NCBI RefSeq assembly: GCF_014197535.1
Contig: NZ_JACIFV010000006.1
Coordinates: 222,213 to 286,212, forward strand
Direction: 5' to 3'
Length of the DNA: 64,000 nucleotides
Origin: Rhizobium aethiopicum
GTDB taxonomy: Bacteria; Pseudomonadota; Alphaproteobacteria; Rhizobiales; Rhizobiaceae
Part shown: in pieces, positions 33,377 through 42,404 of the stretch
Position numbering within the stretch: the first letter of the stretch is position 1
Layout of the letters: each line of letters starts with the position of its first letter
Made by a program: the position numbers and the translations under genes
Notes under the pieces: generated by a model
Told to the model about the DNA's origin: nothing
The model's database searches: none
What the model saw: only the letters and a program-made list of their open reading frames with translations

Positions 33377-34435
33377 ATGGCATCGATCGATATCCAGAAT
33401 ATCCGCAAAGCCTACGGCCACGTGCAGGTGCTGCACGGCGTCGATCTCGACATCAGGGATGGCGAATTCGTCGTGCTCGTCGGTCCCTCCGGCTGCGGCA
33501 AGTCAACGCTGTTGCGGATGATCGCCGGGCTGGAGGAAGTCACATCAGGTGAGATCCGGATTGCCGGCGCCCGTGTGAACGAACTGCATCCCAAGGACCG
33601 CGACATCGCCATGGTGTTCCAGTCCTATGCGCTCTATCCGCATATGAATGTCGCCGGCAATATGAGCTACAGCCTGAGGCTGCGGAAAACGGCGAAGGAA
33701 AAGATCACCAGTGCAGTGGCGGCGGCTGCCGCCAAGCTCGGTCTCGATCCGCTGCTCGAACGGCGGCCGAAGGCGCTCTCCGGCGGTCAGCGCCAGCGCG
33801 TCGCCATGGGCCGCGCCATCGTGCGCCAGCCGAAGGCCTTCCTGTTCGACGAACCACTGTCCAATCTCGACGCGCGGCTGCGCGAACAGATGCGTGCCGA
33901 AATCAAGAAGCTGCATGGCGAGTTGAAGGCAACCTCGATCTACGTCACCCACGACCAGATCGAGGCGATGACGCTGGCGGACCGGATCGTCGCCATGCAT
34001 GGTGGCGTGGTGCAGCAGGTCGGCAGTCCGCTGGAACTCTACGACCGCCCCGCCAATCTCTTCGTCGCCGGTTTCATCGGTTCGCCGGGGATGAATTTCC
34101 TCGACGCCAGCTATACCGCAGGCGGCGTCAAGCTGAAGGATGGCACGATCGTGCCGCTGGCAAGGCCGCTGCCGCTTGCAGACGGCGCGAAGGTGACGCT
34201 CGGCATCCGGCCGGAGCATGTGCTGATGACGAATGACGAGACAGGGCTTGGCACCGATGTGGAGCTCGTCGAACCCACCGGCTTCGGCATTATCCTGCAC
34301 CTCGCCCTCCATGGCCTGCCGTTCAAGATCTTCACTCTTGACCGCGAAGCGTTGAAGGCGGGGCCGAAGGTCAACGTCGCCTTCCCGCCCCAATATCTGC
34401 ATGTGTTCGACGGCGAGGGTCAACGCATCGATTGA
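33377..34435 (+). CDS. Sugar-type ABC transporter ATP-binding protein (UgpC/MalK-like)
   Basis: A 352-residue ATPase. Walker A is GPSGCGKST, the Q-loop VFQSYALYPHM, the signature LSGGQRQRVAMGRAI, Walker B AFLFDEPLSNLDA and the H-loop THDQIEAM. The C-terminal TOBE/OB domain (LGIRPEHVLM) is typical of MalK. It is the last gene of the GntR operon. The following 217 bases before ku hold no gene but contain the ku promoter. Confidence 0.93.
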   Translation: MASIDIQNIRKAYGHVQVLHGVDLDIRDGEFVVLVGPSGCGKSTLLRMIAGLEEVTSGEIRIAGARVNELHPKDRDIAMVFQSYALYPHMNVAGNMSYSLRLRKTAKEKITSAVAAAAAKLGLDPLLERRPKALSGGQRQRVAMGRAIVRQPKAFLFDEPLSNLDARLREQMRAEIKKLHGELKATSIYVTHDQIEAMTLADRIVAMHGGVVQQVGSPLELYDRPANLFVAGFIGSPGMNFLDASYTAGGVKLKDGTIVPLARPLPLADGAKVTLGIRPEHVLMTNDETGLGTDVELVEPTGFGIILHLALHGLPFKIFTLDREALKAGPKVNVAFPPQYLHVFDGEGQRID

Positions 34436-34592
34436 GCAGCCGAGCTCCTCAGGTGTCCCTATCTGTTGGTTGTTGCCACGGTAAAAAGCACCCGGATAGA
34501 AAAAGATCGATCAGATTCAAGGGGATGAACGAGACTCGGAAAACGCGTGAATCATTCTGGCTAAGCTATTGAAATTTGATTCGTTTTGATTC

Positions 34593-34618
34593 GGAACCAA
34601 TCGTAAAGTGATTCGGTT
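34593..34618 (+). promoter_or_regulatory. Candidate sigma-EcfG promoter for ku
   Basis: GGAAC (34593-34597), 17-base spacer, GGTT (34615-34618), about 35 bases before the ATG at 34653. Three TGATTCG copies surround it. In Sinorhizobium some ku genes are known to depend on the general stress sigma RpoE2, which supports the call. Confidence 0.55.
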
Positions 34619-34652
34619 GACTCGCACTGGTTGCGGCAGGAGCGCGTACGAA

Positions 34653-35552
34653 ATGGTTGCCCCGAGAGCGAATTGGAAAGGCTTCATCAAGTTCGGGGAG
34701 GTGGCTTTTCCCGTGGCGCTTTACACCGCCGCCTCCACATCCGAGCGGATCGCGTTTCACACGCTGAACAGGAAGACCGGTAACCGGGTGCGCCGAGAAT
34801 TCGTCGATGGCGAAACCGGCGATCCGGTCGAGCGCGAGGACCAGGTCAAGGGTTTCGAGATCGAGGATGGTCGCTATGTCGTGCTCGAGCCCGAGGAGGT
34901 CGCGGCCGCCATTCCCGAGAGCGACAAGACGCTGAAGGTGGAGGCCTTTATTCCTTTTGATGAGGTCGACGACGTCTATTTCGACAAGCCTTATTATCTG
35001 GCGCCCGACAAGATGGGCAGCGACGCTTTCAAACTCCTGAGGGATGGTATGGAGAAAGCCAAGGTCGCGGCCATTGCCCGAACGGTGCTGTTCCGGCGCC
35101 TGCGAACGCTCCTCATCCGCCCCCATGGCAAAGGGCTGGTCGGCTCAACCTTGAATTTCGATTATGAGGTTCGCTCCTCCGAGAAGGCATTCGAGGAGAT
35201 GCCGGATCTCAAGATCGAAGGCGAGATGCTGGAGCTTGCCAAGCACATCATCAACACCAAGAAGGGCGAGTTCGACCCGAAGCAGTTCGACGACCGTTAT
35301 GAAGCGGCCGTCGCCGAACTGGTGAAGGCCAAGATCGAAGGCCGCACCCTTCCGAAGAAAAAGGCGCCGCCGGCCCCCAAACCGAGCGACCTGCTACAGG
35401 CGCTGCGCGAAAGCGCCGGCATGGCGACGCCGGCCAAGACGAAGCGCACCGCTGCAAATGCCAATGCCGGTAAGAGCAGGCAGAAGGCCGCGCGCGCGAC
35501 GACGACGAAACCACGCAGCCCGGCCGGCGCTCACCAGCGCCGCGCCGGGTGA
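34653..35552 (+). CDS. ku: Ku protein (non-homologous end joining), copy 1
   Basis: A 299-residue bacterial Ku. The Ku core begins RANWKGFIKFGEVAFPVALY and includes RIAFHTLNRKTGNRVRREFV and a long acidic/basic middle. The C-terminus is Lys/Arg/Ala-rich (KKKAPPAPKPSDLLQALRES, KTKRTAANANAGKSRQKAAR). It forms a ring on DNA ends and recruits LigD. The ATG at 34653 has CAGGAG ten bases upstream; the in-frame start at 34608 lies at the promoter and is rejected. The second ku follows after 12 bases. Confidence 0.92.
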   Translation: MVAPRANWKGFIKFGEVAFPVALYTAASTSERIAFHTLNRKTGNRVRREFVDGETGDPVEREDQVKGFEIEDGRYVVLEPEEVAAAIPESDKTLKVEAFIPFDEVDDVYFDKPYYLAPDKMGSDAFKLLRDGMEKAKVAAIARTVLFRRLRTLLIRPHGKGLVGSTLNFDYEVRSSEKAFEEMPDLKIEGEMLELAKHIINTKKGEFDPKQFDDRYEAAVAELVKAKIEGRTLPKKKAPPAPKPSDLLQALRESAGMATPAKTKRTAANANAGKSRQKAARATTTKPRSPAGAHQRRAG

Positions 35553-35564
35553 TCGGAGGTTTCC

Positions 35565-36383
35565 ATGGCGATCCGGCCTTACTGGAAAGGTTACCTCAAA
35601 CTGTCGCTCGTCACCTGTCCGGTGCAGATGATGCCGGCCACTTCCGAAAATGAGAAGGTGCGTTTTCACACGCTCAATCGCGCCACCCAGAACCGCGTCG
35701 TCAGCCACTATGTCGACGCCGTCACCGGCAAGGACGTGAAAGATGAAGACGAAGTAAAAGCCTATCAGCGCGGTGAGAACGAATATGTCTTGCTTGAAGA
35801 CGAGGAGTTGGAGAACGTTGCGCTTGAAAGCACCAAGACCATCGATATTGAAGTCTTTACGCCGCGCAACACCGTCGAATGGATCTGGCTCGACACGCCC
35901 TACTATCTTTCACCGGACGATCCGGTCGGCCAGGAAGCATTCTCGGTGATCCGTGACGCGATGGCGGCTGAGGACATGGTCGGCATTTCGCGGCTGGTGA
36001 TTGCGCGCCGCGAGCGCGCCGTAATGCTGGAGCCACGTGGCAAGGGCATCGTCCTTTGGACCTTGCGCTACGGTGACGAGGTGCGCGGCGCCGAGAGCTA
36101 TTTCGAACGGGTCGATGATCAGCCGCCGGACAGCCAAATGATGCCGCTGGTCCAGCAGCTCATCAGGAAGCAGACGCAGCACTGGAACCCAAAGATGGTC
36201 TCCGACCCCGTCCAGGATAGGTTGCTCGAGCTTATCGAAGCCAAGAAGAAACAGATGAAAAAGCCTGTCAAAGCCAAGTCGAAGGGCAGGGAGAAGGCAG
36301 AGCCGGCTCCCAGCAATGTCATCAATATCATGGAGGCGCTGCGCAAATCCGTCGATGCCGAGAACCGATCCGACAGGCATTGA
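35565..36383 (+). CDS. ku: Ku protein (non-homologous end joining), copy 2
   Basis: A 272-residue Ku paralogue (RPYWKGYLKLSLVTCPVQMM, KVRFHTLNRATQNRVVSHYV). It shares the core with copy 1 but has a shorter basic tail (KKQMKKPVKAKSKGREKAEP). Tandem ku genes in rhizobia are thought to form heterodimers. The ATG has GGAGG upstream. An ATP-dependent ligase gene starts 3 bases after its stop. Confidence 0.92.
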   Translation: MAIRPYWKGYLKLSLVTCPVQMMPATSENEKVRFHTLNRATQNRVVSHYVDAVTGKDVKDEDEVKAYQRGENEYVLLEDEELENVALESTKTIDIEVFTPRNTVEWIWLDTPYYLSPDDPVGQEAFSVIRDAMAAEDMVGISRLVIARRERAVMLEPRGKGIVLWTLRYGDEVRGAESYFERVDDQPPDSQMMPLVQQLIRKQTQHWNPKMVSDPVQDRLLELIEAKKKQMKKPVKAKSKGREKAEPAPSNVINIMEALRKSVDAENRSDRH

Positions 36384-36386
36384 GCG

Positions 36387-37448
36387 ATGACCAGACCACG
36401 GCGCCCCTCCGCCCCCTTGCTTCGCGATTCCAGTTCCGCGATACACTCGCGACCTGTCCGTCGGCGTGATCCCGATCAGCCAAACCTGCCGTTCGATCCA
36501 ATGCCGTCGAGGGTGGAGCCATGCCTGGCCTTGCTGAAGCAGACGGTGCCGCAAGGGCCGGATTGGCTTTATGAGGTGAAGTGGGACGGCTACCGATTGG
36601 CGCTCCACATCGAGCCGAAGGGTATTCGCATTCTCACCCGCGGGGGCCATGACTGGACCCACCGATTTCCGACGATCGCCGCAGGGGCAAAAGAGCTCGG
36701 TGTGTCGAGCTGCATTCTCGACGGAGAAGCCGTCGTCCTCGATGAAGAGGGGCGCTCCGACTTCGGAGCCTTGCAGCGCTCGCTCGGCGGCAGGGGCGGC
36801 AAGCGGATCTCGACGGAATCCATCTTCTGCGCTTTCGATCTGTTATACCTGGATGGTCACAACTTGACGCGCACTGAGCTGTCGGTACGCCGTCATCTCC
36901 TCGAAGATCTGGTCCCTGAGACCAGCGATCGATCTATTCGGTTCTCCGAAGAACTGGATCTCGGTGGCGAAGAACTGCTTGAGCACGCCTGCCATCTTGG
37001 CCTCGAAGGCGTGATCGCCAAACGCAGGGACAGCCCTTACCGGAGTGGCCGTCTGGGGGACTGGCAGAAGATCAAGTGCGTTCAGAGCGACAGTTTCATG
37101 ATCGTCGGTTACGAGGAATCCGCCAGCAACCGCGGCGGACTCGGCAGTCTTTTGCTTGCGGGTCGAAAGGGCCACGACTGGGTCTACGTCGGATCCGTCG
37201 GCACAGGCTTCAACCGAACCGAGGCGGAATATTTGCGCAAGACGTTGAACCGCCTCCGGACGAAAAAACCTGTCGTGCCGCTGAGAGGAAAGCGCCTCGT
37301 CTTTTCCGAGCCGACCTTGATTGCCGAAATCGAGTTTCGCGGCTGGACGCGTGAGGGCAGCCTCCGCCACCCCTCATACAAGGGCCTTCGCGAGATCCAG
37401 GATAACGCCGCCGTCTTCGATTTGACTGATGCCACCGTAATCAGATGA
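36387..37448 (+). CDS. ATP-dependent DNA ligase (LigD ligase-domain type)
   Basis: A 353-residue single-function ligase. The adenylated lysine is in LYEVKWDGYRLALHIEP, followed by the motifs CILDGEAVVLDEEGRSDFGA and CAFDLLYLDG, and LEGVIAKRRDSPYRSGR then WQKIKC. The OB domain ends with LIAEIEFRGWTREGSLRHPS. It lacks the polymerase and phosphoesterase domains of LigD. The proximal 40 residues are basic and disordered. It is translated from the ku operon and is convergent with the full-length ligD, 22 bases apart. Confidence 0.92.
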   Translation: MTRPRRPSAPLLRDSSSAIHSRPVRRRDPDQPNLPFDPMPSRVEPCLALLKQTVPQGPDWLYEVKWDGYRLALHIEPKGIRILTRGGHDWTHRFPTIAAGAKELGVSSCILDGEAVVLDEEGRSDFGALQRSLGGRGGKRISTESIFCAFDLLYLDGHNLTRTELSVRRHLLEDLVPETSDRSIRFSEELDLGGEELLEHACHLGLEGVIAKRRDSPYRSGRLGDWQKIKCVQSDSFMIVGYEESASNRGGLGSLLLAGRKGHDWVYVGSVGTGFNRTEAEYLRKTLNRLRTKKPVVPLRGKRLVFSEPTLIAEIEFRGWTREGSLRHPSYKGLREIQDNAAVFDLTDATVIR

Positions 37449-37470
37449 GTGCCGCGGGCGATCAGCCGTG

Positions 37471-40116
37471 TCAGGCGGCATGCTTGCCGGTGCGGCCGAG
37501 CCTCTTGATCGCCTGCTCCAAGGGACGCTGTCCCTCGCAATAATCCTTCCAGGCGGATGACTTCGATAGCAAAGCAGGCACGGTTCGGATCGTAAACCTT
37601 TTAGGATCGAGGTCCGATTTCACCTGCGTCCACGTCAGAGGCATTGACACGGTCGCCCCTGGGCGGGCTCGAGGGGAGAGCGGCGCCACGGCCGTCGCCA
37701 TGCGATCATTGCGCAGGTAATCGAGGAAAATGCGACCGCCCCGCAGGCTCTTGGTCATCTTGATAAGGTAGAGATCGGGGTTGTTTCGGGCCATCTGCTG
37801 GCAGACGTCATGCGCGAAGGCCTTTGCCTCGGGCCATGACAACGGTTTTCGTTTGTTGACTGCAAGCGGGGTCACGACATGCAAGCCCTTGCCGCCCGTC
37901 GTCTTGCAGAAGCTGATCAATCCGAGGTCTTCCAGCCGGTCGCGCATCTCGCGGGCAGCGGCAACAACCGTGGAAAAGGGAACATCGGGACCGGGATCAA
38001 GATCGAATACCAGGCGGCCAGGAACTTCCGGTTGCTCGGGTTCACAGTTCCACGGATGGAGCTCGACCGCCGCGATTTGGGCGACTGCGGCGAGCCCTTC
38101 GATGCGGTCGATCTGGAGGTATGGCTTCTTGTCGCCGAATACCTTGACCAATTCGAGCAGTTTGGATTGTCCTGGCATGGCATGACGCTGGAAGAACTGC
38201 TCGCCACCAATCCCATCCGGGGCGCGGATGATGGAGCAAGGCCTGCCCTTGAGGTGGTCGATCATCCAGTCGCCGACCGCCTCGTAATAGCGGGCCAATT
38301 CCTCCTTTGTCACCGGCTCACTATCATTGGCATCCGGCCACAATGGCTTGTCCGGGCTTGAAATGAGCACACCCATGACATCGGCTTTCTGACCCCTGCG
38401 GCGCGTTGTTTTTGGTGTGGCCTTCGGAGTCGGCTCCGCAACCTCGGTTTTCGCGGATCTTAGCGGTCGCTCCGCCTCGACTTCCTTGGCCGGCTTGTCT
38501 TCGCGCAATCCCTTAAAAGCCGCCTGCCGGACAAGGCCATCCGCGGTCCAGCCCTCAAATTCGATCTCGGCGACAAGCTCGGGCTTTACCCACACCACCT
38601 CAGCCTGCTTCTTCGGAGCGCCGATACCGGTGAACGGCGACTTCGTCGTCTCCAGCGCCTTCAGTTTTGGAAGCAGCGTTTCGACTTTCTTGGCGCCGTA
38701 GCCGGTCCCGACACGGCCGACATAGACAAAATGATCGTCGCTGAAAACGCCGACGAGAAGGGAACGAAACTTGCCGTTGGTCTTCGCATAGGCGCCGATG
38801 ACCACCTCGTGCCCCGCCCGGCATTTCGACTTGGCCCAGCTTTCCGTTCGACCAGACCGATAGGGGGCATCTGCCTGTTTTGAAACGATGCCTTCCAGGG
38901 ATAGCTTGCATGCCGACCTGAGCACGGCGTCGCCGCCGCCTGTAAAATGCTCGACGTAGCGGATGCGAGGATCGTTGCCGGCCTCAGCAAGAAGCTCCTG
39001 CAACCGCGTCTTTCGCTCGACGAGGGGCTTGGAGCGGAGATCCTCGCCGCCGTCATAGAGCAGGTCGAAGGCGAAGTAGACGAGGTCGCCGGTCTTGCCC
39101 TCCGACAGCGCCGCCTGCAGCGCGGCGAAATCAGGCGCACCATGCTCGTCGAGAGCGCAGATCTCGCCGTCGATAATGCAGTCTGGAAGCGTTGGCGCCG
39201 CTTCGGCGATTTCGGGGTACTTGGCCGTCCAGTCGAGAGCTTTCCTGGTTTTCAGCGTCGCTTCGCCGTGGAGCACGCGCATCTGAATGCGGTATCCATC
39301 AAATTTGATCTCGTGGATCCAGCTGGTCCCGCCGGGTGGCCGCTCCAGCTTCTCGCAAAGCTGCGGCGCGATGAAATCCGGAAGATCAACCGCCGTTGCG
39401 GTGCCGGCGCGCTTTCCGCCTCTCGCCTCCTGCCGCTCCTCGGCGGCCAGTCCGTGATTGCTGTCCCAGACGGCGTCAGCCTCGATCTTGCCGCCTTCCA
39501 CCATAAAGGGTTTCGGCTTGCGCCCCTTGCCGGCTGCGATCATGTCCATGCTGCGGCCTGAGGCCACTGAGGTGACGTTTTCTTCCAGAATCGAAGCACC
39601 GTTCTCCTCGACGGAGAACTCGTCATGATGCTTGATCAACAGCCAGTTGGTACGCGTGCTGCGCTCGCGATCGTTGCGCATGCGCACCAGCACGAAGCTC
39701 CCGTGCAGGCGCTCGCCTTCGAGGGTGAACTTGAAATCGCCCTTGCGAAGCGCCTCTTCCGGGCTCTTCCTCCCCTCCGGCTCCCAATAGCCGCGATCCC
39801 ACAGCATGACCGTGCCGCCGCCATACTGGCCTTTCGGAATCGTGCCTTCGAAGTCGCCATAATCGAGCGGATGATCTTCGACCTCGACGGCAAGGCGCTT
39901 ATCGCTCGGATCGAGCGACGGACCTTTGGTGACAGCCCAGCTCTTGAACACGCCGTCGAGCTCGAGCCGCAGGTCGTAGTGCAGACGTGTTGCATCGTGC
40001 TTCTGAATGACAAAGCGGCGGCGGTTGCTCTTTTTGATGCCCCGCTCACCGCTGGGCTCAGCGGTCTTCTGAAAATCGCGTTTCGATCGGTAGCTCGATA
40101 GCTTGTCGCTGGCCAT
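37471..40116 (-). CDS. ligD: Multidomain NHEJ DNA ligase D (phosphoesterase-ligase-polymerase)
   Basis: An 881-residue LigD. The order is 3'-phosphoesterase ([20 protein letters not shown]), ATP-ligase with catalytic Lys in [15 protein letters not shown] and motif [20 protein letters not shown], then the primase-polymerase domain ([31 protein letters not shown]). It seals and fills broken ends with Ku. The start is ATG at 40116 ([12 protein letters not shown]); the frame open to 40293 crosses the promoter and is not used. A consensus EcfG promoter is just upstream. Confidence 0.94.
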   Translation of the reverse strand: MASDKLSSYRSKRDFQKTAEPSGERGIKKSNRRRFVIQKHDATRLHYDLRLELDGVFKSWAVTKGPSLDPSDKRLAVEVEDHPLDYGDFEGTIPKGQYGGGTVMLWDRGYWEPEGRKSPEEALRKGDFKFTLEGERLHGSFVLVRMRNDRERSTRTNWLLIKHHDEFSVEENGASILEENVTSVASGRSMDMIAAGKGRKPKPFMVEGGKIEADAVWDSNHGLAAEERQEARGGKRAGTATAVDLPDFIAPQLCEKLERPPGGTSWIHEIKFDGYRIQMRVLHGEATLKTRKALDWTAKYPEIAEAAPTLPDCIIDGEICALDEHGAPDFAALQAALSEGKTGDLVYFAFDLLYDGGEDLRSKPLVERKTRLQELLAEAGNDPRIRYVEHFTGGGDAVLRSACKLSLEGIVSKQADAPYRSGRTESWAKSKCRAGHEVVIGAYAKTNGKFRSLLVGVFSDDHFVYVGRVGTGYGAKKVETLLPKLKALETTKSPFTGIGAPKKQAEVVWVKPELVAEIEFEGWTADGLVRQAAFKGLREDKPAKEVEAERPLRSAKTEVAEPTPKATPKTTRRRGQKADVMGVLISSPDKPLWPDANDSEPVTKEELARYYEAVGDWMIDHLKGRPCSIIRAPDGIGGEQFFQRHAMPGQSKLLELVKVFGDKKPYLQIDRIEGLAAVAQIAAVELHPWNCEPEQPEVPGRLVFDLDPGPDVPFSTVVAAAREMRDRLEDLGLISFCKTTGGKGLHVVTPLAVNKRKPLSWPEAKAFAHDVCQQMARNNPDLYLIKMTKSLRGGRIFLDYLRNDRMATAVAPLSPRARPGATVSMPLTWTQVKSDLDPKRFTIRTVPALLSKSSAWKDYCEGQRPLEQAIKRLGRTGKHAA

Positions 40117-40142
40117 GGCTGTTCCCGGACATTCGGTCCTCA

Positions 40143-40168
40143 AACGAAATAGCAGTGATCGTTGTTCC
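40143..40168 (-). promoter_or_regulatory. Sigma-EcfG promoter (full consensus) for ligD
   Basis: Minus strand GGAAC (40168-40164), 17-base spacer, CGTT (40146-40143), 27 bases before the ATG at 40116. This is an exact match to the alphaproteobacterial general-stress consensus. Confidence 0.7.
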
Positions 40169-40365
40169 AGCCGCCGCCAGCGTTCCCGTTTGAGTTGACG
40201 CGACAGCAACTGTCCCCGCACCATTTGTATGATCGCGTACCTGATGAGCGCGAAGCTACATTCTGTAACAGAACAGGCATTGGCCGGAAACATATGTGAT
40301 ACATCGACCGCCTAGCACTCCGATCGCGAGAAAGTCGCAGAACGCCAAGCGAAGGAGGCTATCCA

Positions 40366-41696
40366 ATGACCGCTATTCCCGAGGTTTCCAAGTCGCGCCC
40401 GCTGCTTGGGCGCGCGATCGCCCTCGCTGTCGGAGCGCTGATAACGGTGTCTTACGTGCAGTCCGCACGCGCAGAAGAAGCAGGCGTACCGACCGCCCAA
40501 ACAAGACCAGCGTCGGATGAGAGTATCCGCCCTTTCCGCATCCACGTCGACCAGAGCCAGCTTGATGATCTCAAGCGACGTATAGCAGAGACACGTTGGC
40601 CCGATAAGGAGACTGTCGGGGGCATTTCGCAAGGCATCCAGCTGGCGCGCGTCCAGGACCTTGTCCGCTATTGGGGGGTCGATTACGACTGGCGCAAAGC
40701 CGAAGAACAGCTGAATTCTCTGCCGCAGTTCGTCACGACGATCGACGGCGTCGACATTCAGTTCATTCACGTCCGCTCTCGCCATCCGAATGCTCTTCCG
40801 GTCATCCTGACGCATGGCTGGCCGGGCTCGATCTTCGAGTTCATCAAGACCATCGGGCCTCTGACCGATCCGACGGCCTATAGTGGCAAACCGGAAGATG
40901 CCTTCGACGTGATTATTCCTTCGATTCCGGGTTACGGCTTTTCCGGTCGGCCGACAGATCAGGGATGGGGACCTGACCGTGTTGCCCGCGCCTGGGACGT
41001 GCTGGTGAAGCGCCTGGGTTACACGCGCTATGTTTCGCAGGGTGGCGACCACGGCTCGGTGATCTCAGATGCCTTGGCACGGCAAGCCCCGCAAGGCTTG
41101 CTGGCGATCCATCTGAATATGCCGGCGACCGTCCCGGGCGATCTCATGCGGGGGATCAACAGTGGCGACGCGGCCCCTGCCGGACTGTCCACGGCGGAAA
41201 AAGGCGCTTACGATTCTCTCAGCGCCTTTTTCGGCCGGAATGCCGCCTACGGCGCCATGATGGTAACGCGCCCTCAGACGATCGGTTACTCGCTCTCGGA
41301 TTCCCCGTCCGGTTTGGCGTCGTGGATCTATGAAAAATTTGTACAATGGAGTGACAGTGACGGTGTTCCGGAACGCGTTCTGACCAGAGACGAAATGCTG
41401 AACGACATCACGCTCTACTGGTTGACCAATACCGGCGCGTCGTCTTCGCGCTTTTACTGGGAAAACAACAACAACAACTTCAGCTCGGAGACGCAGAAGA
41501 CGAAGGAAATCAAGATCCCTGTCGGCATCAGCGTTTTCCGAAAGAAATCTACAAGGCGCCGGAGAGCTGGAGCCGACAGGCTTATCCTTCCCTCGTCTAC
41601 TACCATCAGGTGGAGCGGGGCGGACATTTTGCTGCCTGGGAGCAGCCTCAATTGTTTGCGGAAGAATTGCGGGCTGCGTTCAAATCCGTTCGCTAA
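40366..41696 (+). pseudogene. Secreted epoxide hydrolase (EHN type), C-terminus frameshifted
   Basis: An alpha/beta-hydrolase of the microsomal-type epoxide hydrolase group with a signal peptide (LGRAIALAVGALITVSYVQS, ARA cleavage). The EHN N-terminal domain is RPFRIHVDQSQLDDLKRRIA. The oxyanion motif is HGWPGSIFEF and the Asp nucleophile is in SQGGDHGSVIS. After GISVF the frame breaks (41536-41540). The expected ending, including VERGGHFAAWEQPQLFAEEL with the catalytic His, is in the +2 frame to TAA at 41694-41696. One extra C would restore a 443-residue protein. In the given sequence the catalytic His is lost. Confidence 0.85.
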
Positions 41697-41776
41697 CTCG
41701 GCTTTTGTCCCGGCGCGGCTCCCCTCGGGGCCGCGCTACGTTATCTCAACGTCCGATGACCCCGGGGGCTTCGCCT

Positions 41777-42091
41777 TTAGCGGAGTGCAGCGACACGCGT
41801 CGGTCGCACCGGGCGGCTGGTGGTCTGCACCTGCCAGGGAGCCACGACTGCCGGCATGCCGGCTTCGATGCAAGCGGCCATGAAAGCCTCCCGTGCAATC
41901 AACGGCGCGATCACCCGATTGAGGGCGCCGCGACAGGTCTTGACGGCGCGTTGGTGGCGCTCCCCGTGGCCCAATGGCCATTCATTCTCAAGGAAATCCA
42001 AGGCGTCATAGACGCCCGTAAAAGTTCGTTCCAGGCCGCACTGCAGCCGGACCGTCACTGGACGAGTCCAGAGCACATCATTCAGCGGCAT
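41777..42091 (-). CDS. DUF982 domain protein
   Basis: A 104-residue protein of the rhizobia-specific DUF982 family: LWTRPVTVRLQCGLERTFTG, ALDFLENEWPLGHGERHQRA and a central AREAFMAACIEAGM. Function is unknown. The ATG at 42091 has a perfect AGGAGG six bases upstream, so an in-frame extension to 42340 is rejected. It is a single gene between the broken epoxide hydrolase and pepT. Confidence 0.82.
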   Translation of the reverse strand: MPLNDVLWTRPVTVRLQCGLERTFTGVYDALDFLENEWPLGHGERHQRAVKTCRGALNRVIAPLIAREAFMAACIEAGMPAVVAPWQVQTTSRPVRPTRVAALR

Positions 42092-42404
42092 TTTCTTCCT
42101 CCTTTCGATGCCAGCTTGATCCCTCAAAAATATTGGAAATGGCTTCCGGTTGTTCAAGACCACTGCGATCAATCGCGCCTGCGGGCGCCGCCTGCCGCAC
42201 CCAATTCCGCGTGCCAATGTTGGATGTGAGAGACCCTGAATCTCGTGCGGCGAAGGTTGCGACAGCTCGGCACGACGCGTCCGGCGAGCCAGACCGCCCG
42301 TGCAAACTGCTGCCGCAACAGAACCATTCTCCGACAGCAAAAATCTTTTGCCGCATCACCGAGGGGGGTTATATCATTGGATGATCTCACTGGACTGGAT
42401 TGAT
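42092..42404. other. Intergenic region upstream of pepT and the DUF982 gene
   Basis: These 313 bases between the divergent starts hold no gene I can support. No EcfG motif, hairpin terminator or tRNA is seen. A G-rich run (GAGGGGGG, 42361-42368) lies 12 bases before an in-frame ATG at 42381 and could serve as its ribosome binding site if pepT starts there. Confidence 0.5.
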
